NCBI GenBank assembly: GCA_021776805.1
Contig: JAJFFD010000051.1
Location: 1-48,592, forward strand
Source of the DNA: Planctomycetota bacterium
GTDB taxonomy: Bacteria; Planctomycetota; UBA1135; UBA2386
Length of the DNA stretch: 48,592 nt
Reading direction: 5' to 3'
The notes under the pieces are model-generated. The model had not been told where the DNA came from. It did not search any database and saw only the letters and a list, made by a program, of their open reading frames with translations. This document shows, one piece after another, positions 17,660 to 24,898 of this stretch. Each line of letters starts with the position of its first letter. Position 1 is the stretch's first letter. The position numbers and the translations under genes were made by a program.

Positions 17660-19036
17660 ATGAAAGAATTCGACGTAATCGTCCTTGGGGGAGGCACCGC
17701 CGGCACCATGGCGGCCAAGACGGCGGCAGCAAACGGCGCCAGCACGGTGATGTTCAACGATGGTGAACTCGGGGGATTGTGCATCCTCCGTGGCTGCATG
17801 CCGACCAAGACCATGCTGCATGCTGCCCACCTCAACCATCACGCAAGACACCATGCCACCCCCGGTATCGGCAAGACGGAGCCGAGCATCGAGTTCGCCC
17901 AGGTCATGGACAACAAAGATGCCAAGGTCAAACGCTTCAAGGACGCCAAGATTGCCGGCATCGAGAAGGGTGGCTACCAGGTGATCGACGCACGCGCGCA
18001 CTTCACTGGCGCGGATACCGTCGAAGCAGCTGGCGAAGCCTACCGCTTCACGAAGGGTGCGGTGATCTCCACTGGTTCCGTGGTGAGCAGTCCGCCAATC
18101 CCTGGTCTCGATCAGGTCCCGTTCCTGACGAGCGACGAAGTCATGGAACTGCGCGAGCAGCCGGAGTCGATCATCGTCCTCGGCAGTGGCGCCATCGGCC
18201 TCGAGTTCGCCCAGTTCTATGCGCGCATGGGGACCCAAGTGCATTTGGTCAGCAGGCGCGCGGTATTCACCGATGCGGGCCCCATCATCGCTCAGGAGAT
18301 GCGACAGGCCTTGGACGACGAGCCAAACTTGCATGCCCACCATCCTGCCGTCAGTCTGGGAGCCAGAATGTCTGGCGAGGGGATCGCCCTGGACATCGAG
18401 GACGCCCAGGGAATGCGGACGATCACAGCCGAGCACTTGCTGGTGGCTACTGGTCGCCGTGCCGATGTAGATGGTCTCGGCCTCGAGCAGGCGGGTGTCG
18501 AGATGGAAAGGGGCAAGATTCGCTGCGGAGCGAACATGCAAACCAGCAATCCGAAGATCTTCGTGGCTGGTGACGCCAGTGGATTCCGCCTGCTGCTCCA
18601 TGTCGCCAACTGGGAAGGTCAGGTGGCAGGCTTGGGCGCCGCCAAGGTCAGCGGTGAGCACCTGGTCGAAAATCGACTCAACATGAGTGTCGTCTTCACG
18701 GACCCACCGCTCGCCTTGCTGGGAATGACAGAGTCTGAGGCGCAATCAAAAGGGATAGAAGCGCTCATTGCGCAGGCACGATTCCCGGAAACCGGTCGTG
18801 CAATCACCATGGACGTCGAACATGGGGTGTGGACTCTCGTGTGCGATCAACAAGGCGAGATCCTCGGCACGCAAATCCTCGGGCCCAGAGCCGACGACCT
18901 GATCCACATCCTCTCAGGGATCATGTACTACCGCGGCAAGGTCCAGGACCTGATCGACATGCCCTGGTACCACCCCACTCTCGCCGAAGTGCTTATCGGG
19001 CTGGCCCGCGATCTGACTGCAAAGCTGCCGGGCTAG
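17660..19036 (+). CDS. FAD/NAD pyridine nucleotide-disulfide oxidoreductase, dihydrolipoamide-dehydrogenase type
   Basis: A 458-residue flavoprotein of the family that includes dihydrolipoyl dehydrogenase and mercuric reductase. It has the FAD site VIVLGGGTAGTMAAK (7-20) and the redox disulfide GGLCILRGCMPTK with Cys41 and Cys46. The NAD site is VLGSGAIGLEFAQF near 173; the second FAD contact is VAGDASG. The C-terminal catalytic pair is HPTLAE (His438, Glu443). No N-terminal lipoyl or heavy-metal domain is present, and no pyruvate or 2-oxoacid dehydrogenase genes are near, so the physiological disulfide substrate is unclear. Start ATG 17660 has GAGG upstream. Its stop shares the palindrome CTAG with the stop of the convergent nadK. 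Confidence 0.9.
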   Translation: MKEFDVIVLGGGTAGTMAAKTAAANGASTVMFNDGELGGLCILRGCMPTKTMLHAAHLNHHARHHATPGIGKTEPSIEFAQVMDNKDAKVKRFKDAKIAGIEKGGYQVIDARAHFTGADTVEAAGEAYRFTKGAVISTGSVVSSPPIPGLDQVPFLTSDEVMELREQPESIIVLGSGAIGLEFAQFYARMGTQVHLVSRRAVFTDAGPIIAQEMRQALDDEPNLHAHHPAVSLGARMSGEGIALDIEDAQGMRTITAEHLLVATGRRADVDGLGLEQAGVEMERGKIRCGANMQTSNPKIFVAGDASGFRLLLHVANWEGQVAGLGAAKVSGEHLVENRLNMSVVFTDPPLALLGMTESEAQSKGIEALIAQARFPETGRAITMDVEHGVWTLVCDQQGEILGTQILGPRADDLIHILSGIMYYRGKVQDLIDMPWYHPTLAEVLIGLARDLTAKLPG

Positions 19037-19890
19037 TCCCCGGAGTCCAATCGGCGATGCGTATCAGCCCAACCGAACTTCTCGCGTAGGGTCTCGAAGA
19101 AACTCATCGGACCCTTGGTGAGATGACGAAAACAGACAGCAGCTCGATTCAGGATCACGCGATCACCGGCCGCCACATCCATGCTGATTTGACCGTCAAC
19201 CATGAACGGACAGTAGACTGCACCGCCACTCTCCTGGATGACCAGCTGCACACCATCGTCCATCGGCACGACCAAGGGCCGCAGGGTCAGGGAATGAGAG
19301 GCGAGAGGCGAAAGCACCAGGGCTTCCATGCGCGGTGAGAGGATCGGCCCGCCTGCTGAGAGTGAATAGGCTGTCGATCCAACTGGTGTCGATACGATCA
19401 AGCCGTCACCAGAATAGGTTGCCAGTTCCTGATCCTTCCTGAAAGCAGAGATCGTGATGATGCCGCCGGCAGAGGATCGGCTGAGCACACCATCATTGAG
19501 CCCCAACACCGGTTCGGTAACCGTACCGTCCGCTCTCTCGATGTGACAACTCAGCATGAGCCGAGGCTCTTCAGAAAGCGCACCGGCGAGGGCTTGATCG
19601 ATTGCGTCTGTAGCCTCTGCGTCGCTGAAGGCGGTGAGAAATCCGAGTCGCCCGAGATTGATGCCAACCGTCGGCATCTGATTGGTGCCCATACGTCTGG
19701 CCGCAGCGAGCAGCGAACCATCGCCACCGCAAACGAGAACCAGGTCAGCATGACGATTGACGAGAGAACTATCGCGCTCCAGCACAATCTCGACCTTGAG
19801 CCCCTTCTGCTGAAGCCGGTCTTCGAGAATGGTGATGAGCTGACGGACTCGGCCCTTCCGCTCATCGCCGAGTATCAGGACCTTGTCCAT
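19033..19890 (-). CDS. nadK: NAD kinase
   Basis: Phosphorylates NAD to NADP using ATP or polyphosphate. At 285 residues it matches family length. Key motifs are GGDGS (55-59), which holds the catalytic Asp57, VGINLGRLGFLTAF, LGLNDGVLSRS (NE/D motif that binds the nicotinamide side), GDGLIVSTPVGSTAYSLSAGGPI and PLASHSLTLRPLVVP. The gene follows dxs by 13 bases and ends overlapping the convergent flavoprotein gene by four bases. It is the last gene of the long minus-strand run from 27151. Confidence 0.96.
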   Translation of the reverse strand: MDKVLILGDERKGRVRQLITILEDRLQQKGLKVEIVLERDSSLVNRHADLVLVCGGDGSLLAAARRMGTNQMPTVGINLGRLGFLTAFSDAEATDAIDQALAGALSEEPRLMLSCHIERADGTVTEPVLGLNDGVLSRSSAGGIITISAFRKDQELATYSGDGLIVSTPVGSTAYSLSAGGPILSPRMEALVLSPLASHSLTLRPLVVPMDDGVQLVIQESGGAVYCPFMVDGQISMDVAAGDRVILNRAAVCFRHLTKGPMSFFETLREKFGWADTHRRLDSGD

Positions 19891-19903
19891 GAATCGCAGA
19901 ATC

Positions 19904-21901
19904 TCACACTGGAGCGGTCAAGTCGCTCAAGAAACGCTCAGCAATCGAAGCTGCATCGAGCCCGATATCCCTCATGAGCAGGGACTTGCTGCCATGCTCA
20001 ATGAAGCGATCAGGCACTCCAAGGACCTCGATCTGGGCTCGATGTGGACCATGAGCAGCAAGGAGCTCGAGAACAGCAGAGCCGAAGCCACCACAGACCG
20101 AATGGTCCTCCAGGGTGATAACTCGATCATGCCGGCCGGCGAGAGCCAGAATTCCAGCCTCGTCCAAAGGCTTCACGAAGCGTGCGTTGACGACTTCGAT
20201 CTCAACCCCACGCGACTCGAGCAAGCTCGCAGCCTCCATGGCCTCATTGACCATGTGGCCATAGGCGAGGATGGCGCCGTCTCCACCCTGGCGTAGGACC
20301 TCCATCTTGCCAATCTCAATCACCGCGGTCTTGTCCGGATCGCCGAGACGACCGGCGGGTGCGTTGCCACGCGGGTAGCGGATGCCGCTGGGGCCCTTCA
20401 GGGTAATGGCGAAGGCCAACATCGCCCGCAGTTCTGGACCATCCTTCGGCGCCATCAGAGTCATGCCGGGGAATGTTCGCAGGTAGGCGATATCGAAGAC
20501 CCCGTGATGACTCGGTCCGTCTTCGCCAACGAGTCCGGCTCGATCCATGGCAAAGACCACTGGCAGGTGTTGCAGAGCGACTTCTTGGAAGACCTGGTCG
20601 TAGGCTCGCTGCAGGAATGTCGAGTAGATCGCGGCGACGGGCCGAAGCCCGGCGGTTGCGAGGCCCGAGGCGAATGCCACCGCGTGTTGCTCAGCGATGC
20701 CCGCATCCACGTAGCGGTCCGGAAACTTCTCTGCATAGCTCATCAGGCCCGTGCCATCCGGCATCGCCGCGGTCAAAGCGAAGACTCGCTCATCCTTAGC
20801 CGCTAGCTCTTCCAAGCTATCACCAAACCAACTCGTCCAGGCCCTAGCCTTGGGAGGCTCTTCTCGCGCTGGGACCACAGAGGCCTTGGCAGCCGAAACG
20901 ACCTTGAGAGGCTCCGCTCTCGGCTTCTCGTCCGCCTTCTCTTCCTTCTTCGGTGCTGGCCTTGCCGCAGGCTTGGCGGCATGCGCACGATCATACCGAT
21001 CCTCTGAGCCATGCACGCCCTTGCCCTTTTGCGTGCGCACGTGCAGCAGTGTGACGCCCTCGAGGTCCTTGACTCTAGTCAAGTAATCGAGCACCTCTGG
21101 CATGTTGTGTCCGTCGATCGGGCCGTAGTAGCTCAAGCCGAGTTCTTCAAAGACCTGGCCGGGAACGACCAGCTTGCGAACTTGATCGATGGCGTGATCG
21201 AACTTCTCGTCGAGCTCCTTGCCGATCAATGGGATGGACTTGAGAACCGAATGCAGGTTCTTCTTGGCCTGCCCATAGAAGGGCCCGGTCCTTACTCGAT
21301 CCAGATATCGAGACAGGGCGCCGACCGTCTTGGCGATCGACCAACTGTTGTCGTTCAGGATCACAAGAGCACGAAGCTTCTCGTCGGAGCCAGCGTAGTT
21401 GAGTGCCTCGAAGGCGACACCGGCTCCCATGGCTGCATCGCCAACGACAGCAACCGCATGCCGATCCCGTCCGGCGATTCGATCACCAGTCGCAATGCCA
21501 AGCGCCGCCGAGGCCGCCGTTCCGGCGTGCCCCATGTTGTAGACGTCGTACTTCGATTCCCAGCGATTGGTAAAGCCCGACAGACCTCCCTTTTGCCTGA
21601 GAGTCAGGATGCGATCCTTGCGTTCCGTCAGGAGCTTGTGTGGGTATGCCTGGTGACCGACATCAAAAATCAGCCGGTCATTCGAGAAGTCGAAAATGTA
21701 GTGCAGGGCGATGGTCAATTCGACGACCCCCATCCCGGAGCCGAGATGCCCGCCCGTTATCTGCACCGTATTCAATATGACCTGACGCATCTCCTGCGCC
21801 AGATCCGGCAACTGCGAAGGATCGAGCTTCTTCAAATCAGCAGGAAGATTGATGCTGTCGAAGAGAGGCGTGCCGGCCGAGTCCTGATCTGAATTCTGCA
21901 A
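19904..21901 (-). CDS. dxs: 1-deoxy-D-xylulose-5-phosphate synthase with unusual inserted linker
   Basis: Condenses pyruvate and glyceraldehyde 3-phosphate to DXP, the first step of the MEP isoprenoid pathway, with thiamine diphosphate. Motifs: GGHLGSG (50-56), FDVGHQAYPHK, the cofactor GDAAMGAG...NDN motif (154-185), YYGPIDGHN, catalytic GIAEQHAV (Glu404) and DRAGLVGEDGPSHHG. Length is 665 residues because an Ala/Pro/Lys/Glu-rich linker of about 45 residues (306-353) separates the N-terminal from the pyrimidine-binding domain, longer than usual. The start is TTG at 21901, three bases after the ispA stop; the next in-frame ATG would delete conserved residues. Neighbour ispA uses the pathway's products. 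Confidence 0.95.
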   Translation of the reverse strand: MQNSDQDSAGTPLFDSINLPADLKKLDPSQLPDLAQEMRQVILNTVQITGGHLGSGMGVVELTIALHYIFDFSNDRLIFDVGHQAYPHKLLTERKDRILTLRQKGGLSGFTNRWESKYDVYNMGHAGTAASAALGIATGDRIAGRDRHAVAVVGDAAMGAGVAFEALNYAGSDEKLRALVILNDNSWSIAKTVGALSRYLDRVRTGPFYGQAKKNLHSVLKSIPLIGKELDEKFDHAIDQVRKLVVPGQVFEELGLSYYGPIDGHNMPEVLDYLTRVKDLEGVTLLHVRTQKGKGVHGSEDRYDRAHAAKPAARPAPKKEEKADEKPRAEPLKVVSAAKASVVPAREEPPKARAWTSWFGDSLEELAAKDERVFALTAAMPDGTGLMSYAEKFPDRYVDAGIAEQHAVAFASGLATAGLRPVAAIYSTFLQRAYDQVFQEVALQHLPVVFAMDRAGLVGEDGPSHHGVFDIAYLRTFPGMTLMAPKDGPELRAMLAFAITLKGPSGIRYPRGNAPAGRLGDPDKTAVIEIGKMEVLRQGGDGAILAYGHMVNEAMEAASLLESRGVEIEVVNARFVKPLDEAGILALAGRHDRVITLEDHSVCGGFGSAVLELLAAHGPHRAQIEVLGVPDRFIEHGSKSLLMRDIGLDAASIAERFLSDLTAPV

Positions 21902-21904
21902 GGT

Positions 21905-22810
21905 CTATCTGGTCCGCGTAATGGCGTAAGACGCCACATCTTGCAGGAGCCGCAGCCCAAGGTCCAGTCCTGAGCCCTCCAGACCACGACAGATCAGGGG
22001 CGCCAGGTCCGCGGCGGCGCGCGAAAGGCGCTCCGCTTCCTCGCGGCTGGACTCCAAGCCCATGAGCGCTGGATAGGTGAGTTTGTCCTTGGCCAGGTCC
22101 GCACCAGGGCGTTTCCCCAACTCCTCAGCGCTGCCAGTCTCATCCAGGCAGTCGTCTGTGATCTGAAAGGCCCTTCCGAGCAAGCGGCCAAACTCGACTA
22201 GATCACCCCTCTCATCGGAACTTCCGCCGGCGATCGCTCCGATCTCCAGACTGGCGGTGATCAGCGCACCTGTCTTGCGGTCGTGAATGGACTCGAGCCG
22301 GGCAAGGTCCGGGTCCTGCCCATCGCCTTCGGCCTCCAGATCGGCAACCTGCCCCCCAACCATCCCGAGGCTCCCGGCAGCCCTGGCCAGGGCTGAAACC
22401 GCCTGGCCGCCGCCGCTGGCTACGGCCTCAAAGGCCAGGGTGAGCAGGGCGTCGCCAGCCAGGAGCGCAGTGGCCTCATCAAAGGCGATGTGACAGGTGG
22501 CTCTTCCCCGTCGCAACTCGTCGTCATCCATGCATGGCAGGTCATCATGGATAAGGCTGTAGGTGTGTAGCAACTCGAGGCCTGCCGCTGGCCGCAGGGC
22601 AGCCGACAAGTCTCCGCCCGTAACCTGAGCTGCCATGAGAGCCAAGACCGGACGCAATCGCTTGCCGCCAGGAAACATGGCATAGCGCATGGCTCCGTGC
22701 AGACTCCTTGGCGCGCATTCCGCTAGCGGCAGGATGCCCTCCAACTCAGCCTCGATGCGAGGACGCCATTTCCCGGCAAAGTCCTCGAAAGGCGAAGCTT
22801 GCGAACTCAT
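21905..22810 (-). CDS. ispA: Polyprenyl (farnesyl/geranylgeranyl) diphosphate synthase
   Basis: Head-to-tail prenyltransferase of 301 residues. It has the GGKRLRP motif (49-54), first aspartate-rich motif DDLPCMDDD (89-97) followed by LRRG, the central GGQVADLE, a KTG motif (179-181) and the second aspartate-rich DDCLD (219-223). The HTYSLIHDD context upstream of the first motif is that of IspA-type farnesyl diphosphate synthases; geranylgeranyl output cannot be excluded. ATG 22810 has a very strong purine-rich site, GGGGGAGGG, and overlaps the upstream TGA (ATGA); a start 36 bases upstream would overlap more. dxs follows after three bases, so precursor supply and chain elongation are co-expressed. 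Confidence 0.93.
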   Translation of the reverse strand: MSSQASPFEDFAGKWRPRIEAELEGILPLAECAPRSLHGAMRYAMFPGGKRLRPVLALMAAQVTGGDLSAALRPAAGLELLHTYSLIHDDLPCMDDDELRRGRATCHIAFDEATALLAGDALLTLAFEAVASGGGQAVSALARAAGSLGMVGGQVADLEAEGDGQDPDLARLESIHDRKTGALITASLEIGAIAGGSSDERGDLVEFGRLLGRAFQITDDCLDETGSAEELGKRPGADLAKDKLTYPALMGLESSREEAERLSRAAADLAPLICRGLEGSGLDLGLRLLQDVASYAITRTR

Positions 22811-23868
22811 CCCTCCCCCACCATCCCGAGCATCAGGTCCAGGCATTCTTCGACACTAACATCCGGCAGAAGAATCCGGTATCCGGATGTAGAGATGCGA
22901 CTCTCTCCACCCACCTTGCGCAGCACACCTCCACGCAGAAGCAACGAAACCGAGCCGGCCTCACGATCCACCAGGACTTGCAAAGATTTGGCCTCAGCAC
23001 TCATAGCGAGTCTACGACCGTCTTCATAGGCGAGAAGCAGTGCATCGACGAAGCGCCCCTCACGAAGGTCATGAAATTCCTGCAGGCGAAATCGTAAGTC
23101 TGTATTCGCGCTGGCGAGTAGCAGCTCCACTCGCTCGAGCCAGACGCTCTTGGTAACCGGATCAAGACCGGGCTTGGACGCGGCAACGACTTCTTCAGGA
23201 TACTCACCAACGGCGTTGACCAGGTAGGCGAGGCGACTCTCCCACATGGGTCCGTCCACTTCGTTTAGAACAATGGGAAAGCCATCCTCGGGGAAGTCCA
23301 CAACCCCCAGTTCCGAAGTCATCGACCCTTCCTGGAGTGTCATGCTAAGACTGCCAGTTTCTCGGTTCAGCTCGAAGCGCAACTTGCCCGCAACATAGGA
23401 GACAGACTTCAAGCTCCCGCGATGATGCTCAATGAACTCTGCCCCCTGCAGCTCCGCATCCCTGATCATCGTCGCGCGGTGGAATCTGAATTCTGCATAG
23501 CCATCCACGCGCAGGCAGTCATTGAGGTCCGAAAGGGCCTGCCTGAGGCCCGCAGGCATGACTTCCACTCCGGCCAGGCGTTCGCGCCGGAGATTCTCCC
23601 GCTTCGAGCTGAGCTCATCGACCTGCGTAGCCAGGGTGTCAGTCACGACCTCCTCGCGTTTCATGGCAGCTGACAAGTCGACCGTAGCTCGAGCCAGCTC
23701 CTTGGTCAGCTGCGCCTCACGCTGCCGGGCTTCGCCGAGCTCCCCGCGCAGAAACTCGCCCTCGACCTGCAAGCGCTGCGATTCGGATTCGAGTCGCCGC
23801 TTCTCGCTCAGCAAGAAGAGGGCGGCAATGGTCGCCAGGAGCGCGAGGATGGCTGGGATAAAACGCAC
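22807..23868 (-). CDS. Membrane-anchored coiled-coil protein of unknown function
   Basis: A 353-residue protein: an N-terminal membrane helix (IPAILALLATIAALFLL), a coiled coil of about 80 residues (EKRRLESESQRLQVEGEFL onwards), then about 240 residues of mixed alpha/beta sequence that I do not recognise. The globular part contains two similar halves with GSLSMTLQEGSM and GSVSLLLRGGVL, suggesting an internal duplication. The annotated start is a GTG at 23868 with no ribosome binding site; see the short frame at 23879-23923, which may supply the real N-terminus by frameshift. The stop overlaps the ispA start (ATGA). Confidence 0.7.
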   Translation of the reverse strand: MRFIPAILALLATIAALFLLSEKRRLESESQRLQVEGEFLRGELGEARQREAQLTKELARATVDLSAAMKREEVVTDTLATQVDELSSKRENLRRERLAGVEVMPAGLRQALSDLNDCLRVDGYAEFRFHRATMIRDAELQGAEFIEHHRGSLKSVSYVAGKLRFELNRETGSLSMTLQEGSMTSELGVVDFPEDGFPIVLNEVDGPMWESRLAYLVNAVGEYPEEVVAASKPGLDPVTKSVWLERVELLLASANTDLRFRLQEFHDLREGRFVDALLLAYEDGRRLAMSAEAKSLQVLVDREAGSVSLLLRGGVLRKVGGESRISTSGYRILLPDVSVEECLDLMLGMVGEG

Positions 23869-23878
23869 AGGGGGACGC

Positions 23879-23923
23879 TCAGACGCTGACGCGGATCGTT
23901 TCTTCCGGGCTGATTCGCTTCAT
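23879..23923 (-). CDS. 14-codon leader frame, or displaced N-terminus of the coiled-coil protein
   Basis: ATG at 23923 with GGAG eight bases upstream opens a 14-residue frame, MKRISPEETIRVSV, ending 10 bases before the GTG assigned to the coiled-coil protein. The downstream frame is open without a stop back to just inside this ATG, offset by one base. Joined, the two would give a natural cytoplasmic head followed by the membrane helix. It may be a leader peptide, a programmed frameshift or a single-base error. Confidence 0.3.
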   Translation of the reverse strand: MKRISPEETIRVSV

Positions 23924-23954
23924 GACGAGCTCCGGCTAGGACGGGCTCGATCCC

Positions 23955-24782
23955 CTAAGCTCCCTTGCTCCAGCTCTCTTTGTCGGTCTTGTTCTTGTTG
24001 AACCAGTGGGTCCATTCCTCGGCGGTGCGAAAGCGTTGACCGGTCAAGCGAGCCAAGGCTTCATTCCAAGGATCAGAAATCGCGGCCAGGGTGCGCTTGC
24101 GAGTGATCACATTAGGGTCTTCTAGTTGGTTCGACTTGGTGTCGCCTTCGATCCGCCCATAGTCCACCAGCAGCTTCTTCACCAGGTCCCGGCGAAAGGC
24201 GAAGTCAGACTCCTCGTAATTGCCGAGAGCCTTGCCAGCAGCCGCCTTGATCCGATCCTCGTGGCCACGGGTTGCCTCGTCCAGCAAGAACTTGGCCTGC
24301 TTCTCATCACTGGCCTTGCCGAGATTCTCGAGAACCAGTTCGCGCATGGTGACCCAGTCACGAGGCTTGGTGCCGAAGGGAGCTTTCTCGTAGATGTTCT
24401 TCAGGGTCCTTCCGGATTCGGGGCCCAGGGAGCCAAGAGCCACAACTGTAGCCTTGTACAGCGCCGGCTCCCCAGGATCTCTCTTCCGTCCCCGGAAGAC
24501 GGTGTGCAGAGTCTTGATGAAGTTTTGGCGGTCCTTGGGATGCATCTCGGCGGCAGCAGGCAGGAGGCGATCGATGATCTCAATCGCCCGCTCATCGCCG
24601 GTGAAGTCCTTCTCGGATAACGCGCTCTTGAACATCTTGAGCTGCGCGGCCACCTCTGGATCGGGCTTCTTCTTGGCACCGGCCTCATCAGCTTGCGCTG
24701 CCACACCCATGGCAAAGAGCAGTCCACAAAGAACCACCTTCGAGCTGGCTTGGAGAATTCGACTTGGCATCAGAGTTGTCAT
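23955..24782 (-). CDS. Exported HEAT-repeat-like protein
   Basis: A 275-residue secreted or periplasmic protein with a signal peptide (KVVLCGLLFAMGVAAQA). The mature part is alpha-helical with a repeating pattern of about 35-40 residues: ALYKATVVALGSLGPESGR, MRELVLENLGKASDEKQ, RIKAAAGKALGNYEESD, FRRDLVKKLLVDYGR. This is typical of HEAT-type superhelices that bind partner proteins. The C-terminus has ARLTGQRFRTAEEWTHWFNKNK, a segment I know from planctomycete HEAT proteins. ATG 24782 is used; its site AGAGGA lies inside the end of the small Cys-rich gene, and the start overlaps that gene's stop (TGATG). Confidence 0.75.
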   Translation of the reverse strand: MTTLMPSRILQASSKVVLCGLLFAMGVAAQADEAGAKKKPDPEVAAQLKMFKSALSEKDFTGDERAIEIIDRLLPAAAEMHPKDRQNFIKTLHTVFRGRKRDPGEPALYKATVVALGSLGPESGRTLKNIYEKAPFGTKPRDWVTMRELVLENLGKASDEKQAKFLLDEATRGHEDRIKAAAGKALGNYEESDFAFRRDLVKKLLVDYGRIEGDTKSNQLEDPNVITRKRTLAAISDPWNEALARLTGQRFRTAEEWTHWFNKNKTDKESWSKGA

Positions 24783-24868
24783 CACAGGATTCCTCTCAGC
24801 TTTTCAGCGACTTGATCAAATCTGCTGCAGGAGCCGCATTCCCGCCCACAGCACCCCACAGTATACAT
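24782..24868 (-). CDS. Small cysteine-rich protein, 28 residues, translationally coupled to the HEAT-like gene
   Basis: ATG 24868 follows a strong Shine-Dalgarno GGGGAGGG with five bases of spacing. The frame encodes 28 residues starting MYTVG, with four cysteines in the pattern CC-G-R-E-C-G-S-C at residues 6-14, then a charged helix-like tail (FDQVAEKLRGIL). The TGA stop overlaps the ATG of the next gene (TGATG), and the upstream lipoprotein gene ends 30 bases before. The Cys cluster could bind metal or be a coupling leader. I recognise no family. Support comes from the ribosome site, the frame and the coupled stop/start. Confidence 0.5.
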   Translation of the reverse strand: MYTVGCCGRECGSCSRFDQVAEKLRGIL

Positions 24869-24898
24869 GCGATCCCTCCCCATATGGGCAGCAGAAAG

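Noticed and set aside
17579..18745. 388-codon minus-strand frame opposite the flavoprotein
   Set aside because: It is antisense to a gene with complete FAD, disulfide and HPT motifs; no start signal or family.
21011..21892. 293-codon plus-strand frame opposite dxs
   Set aside because: Antisense to conserved DXS motifs, no ribosome site, no recognisable domain.
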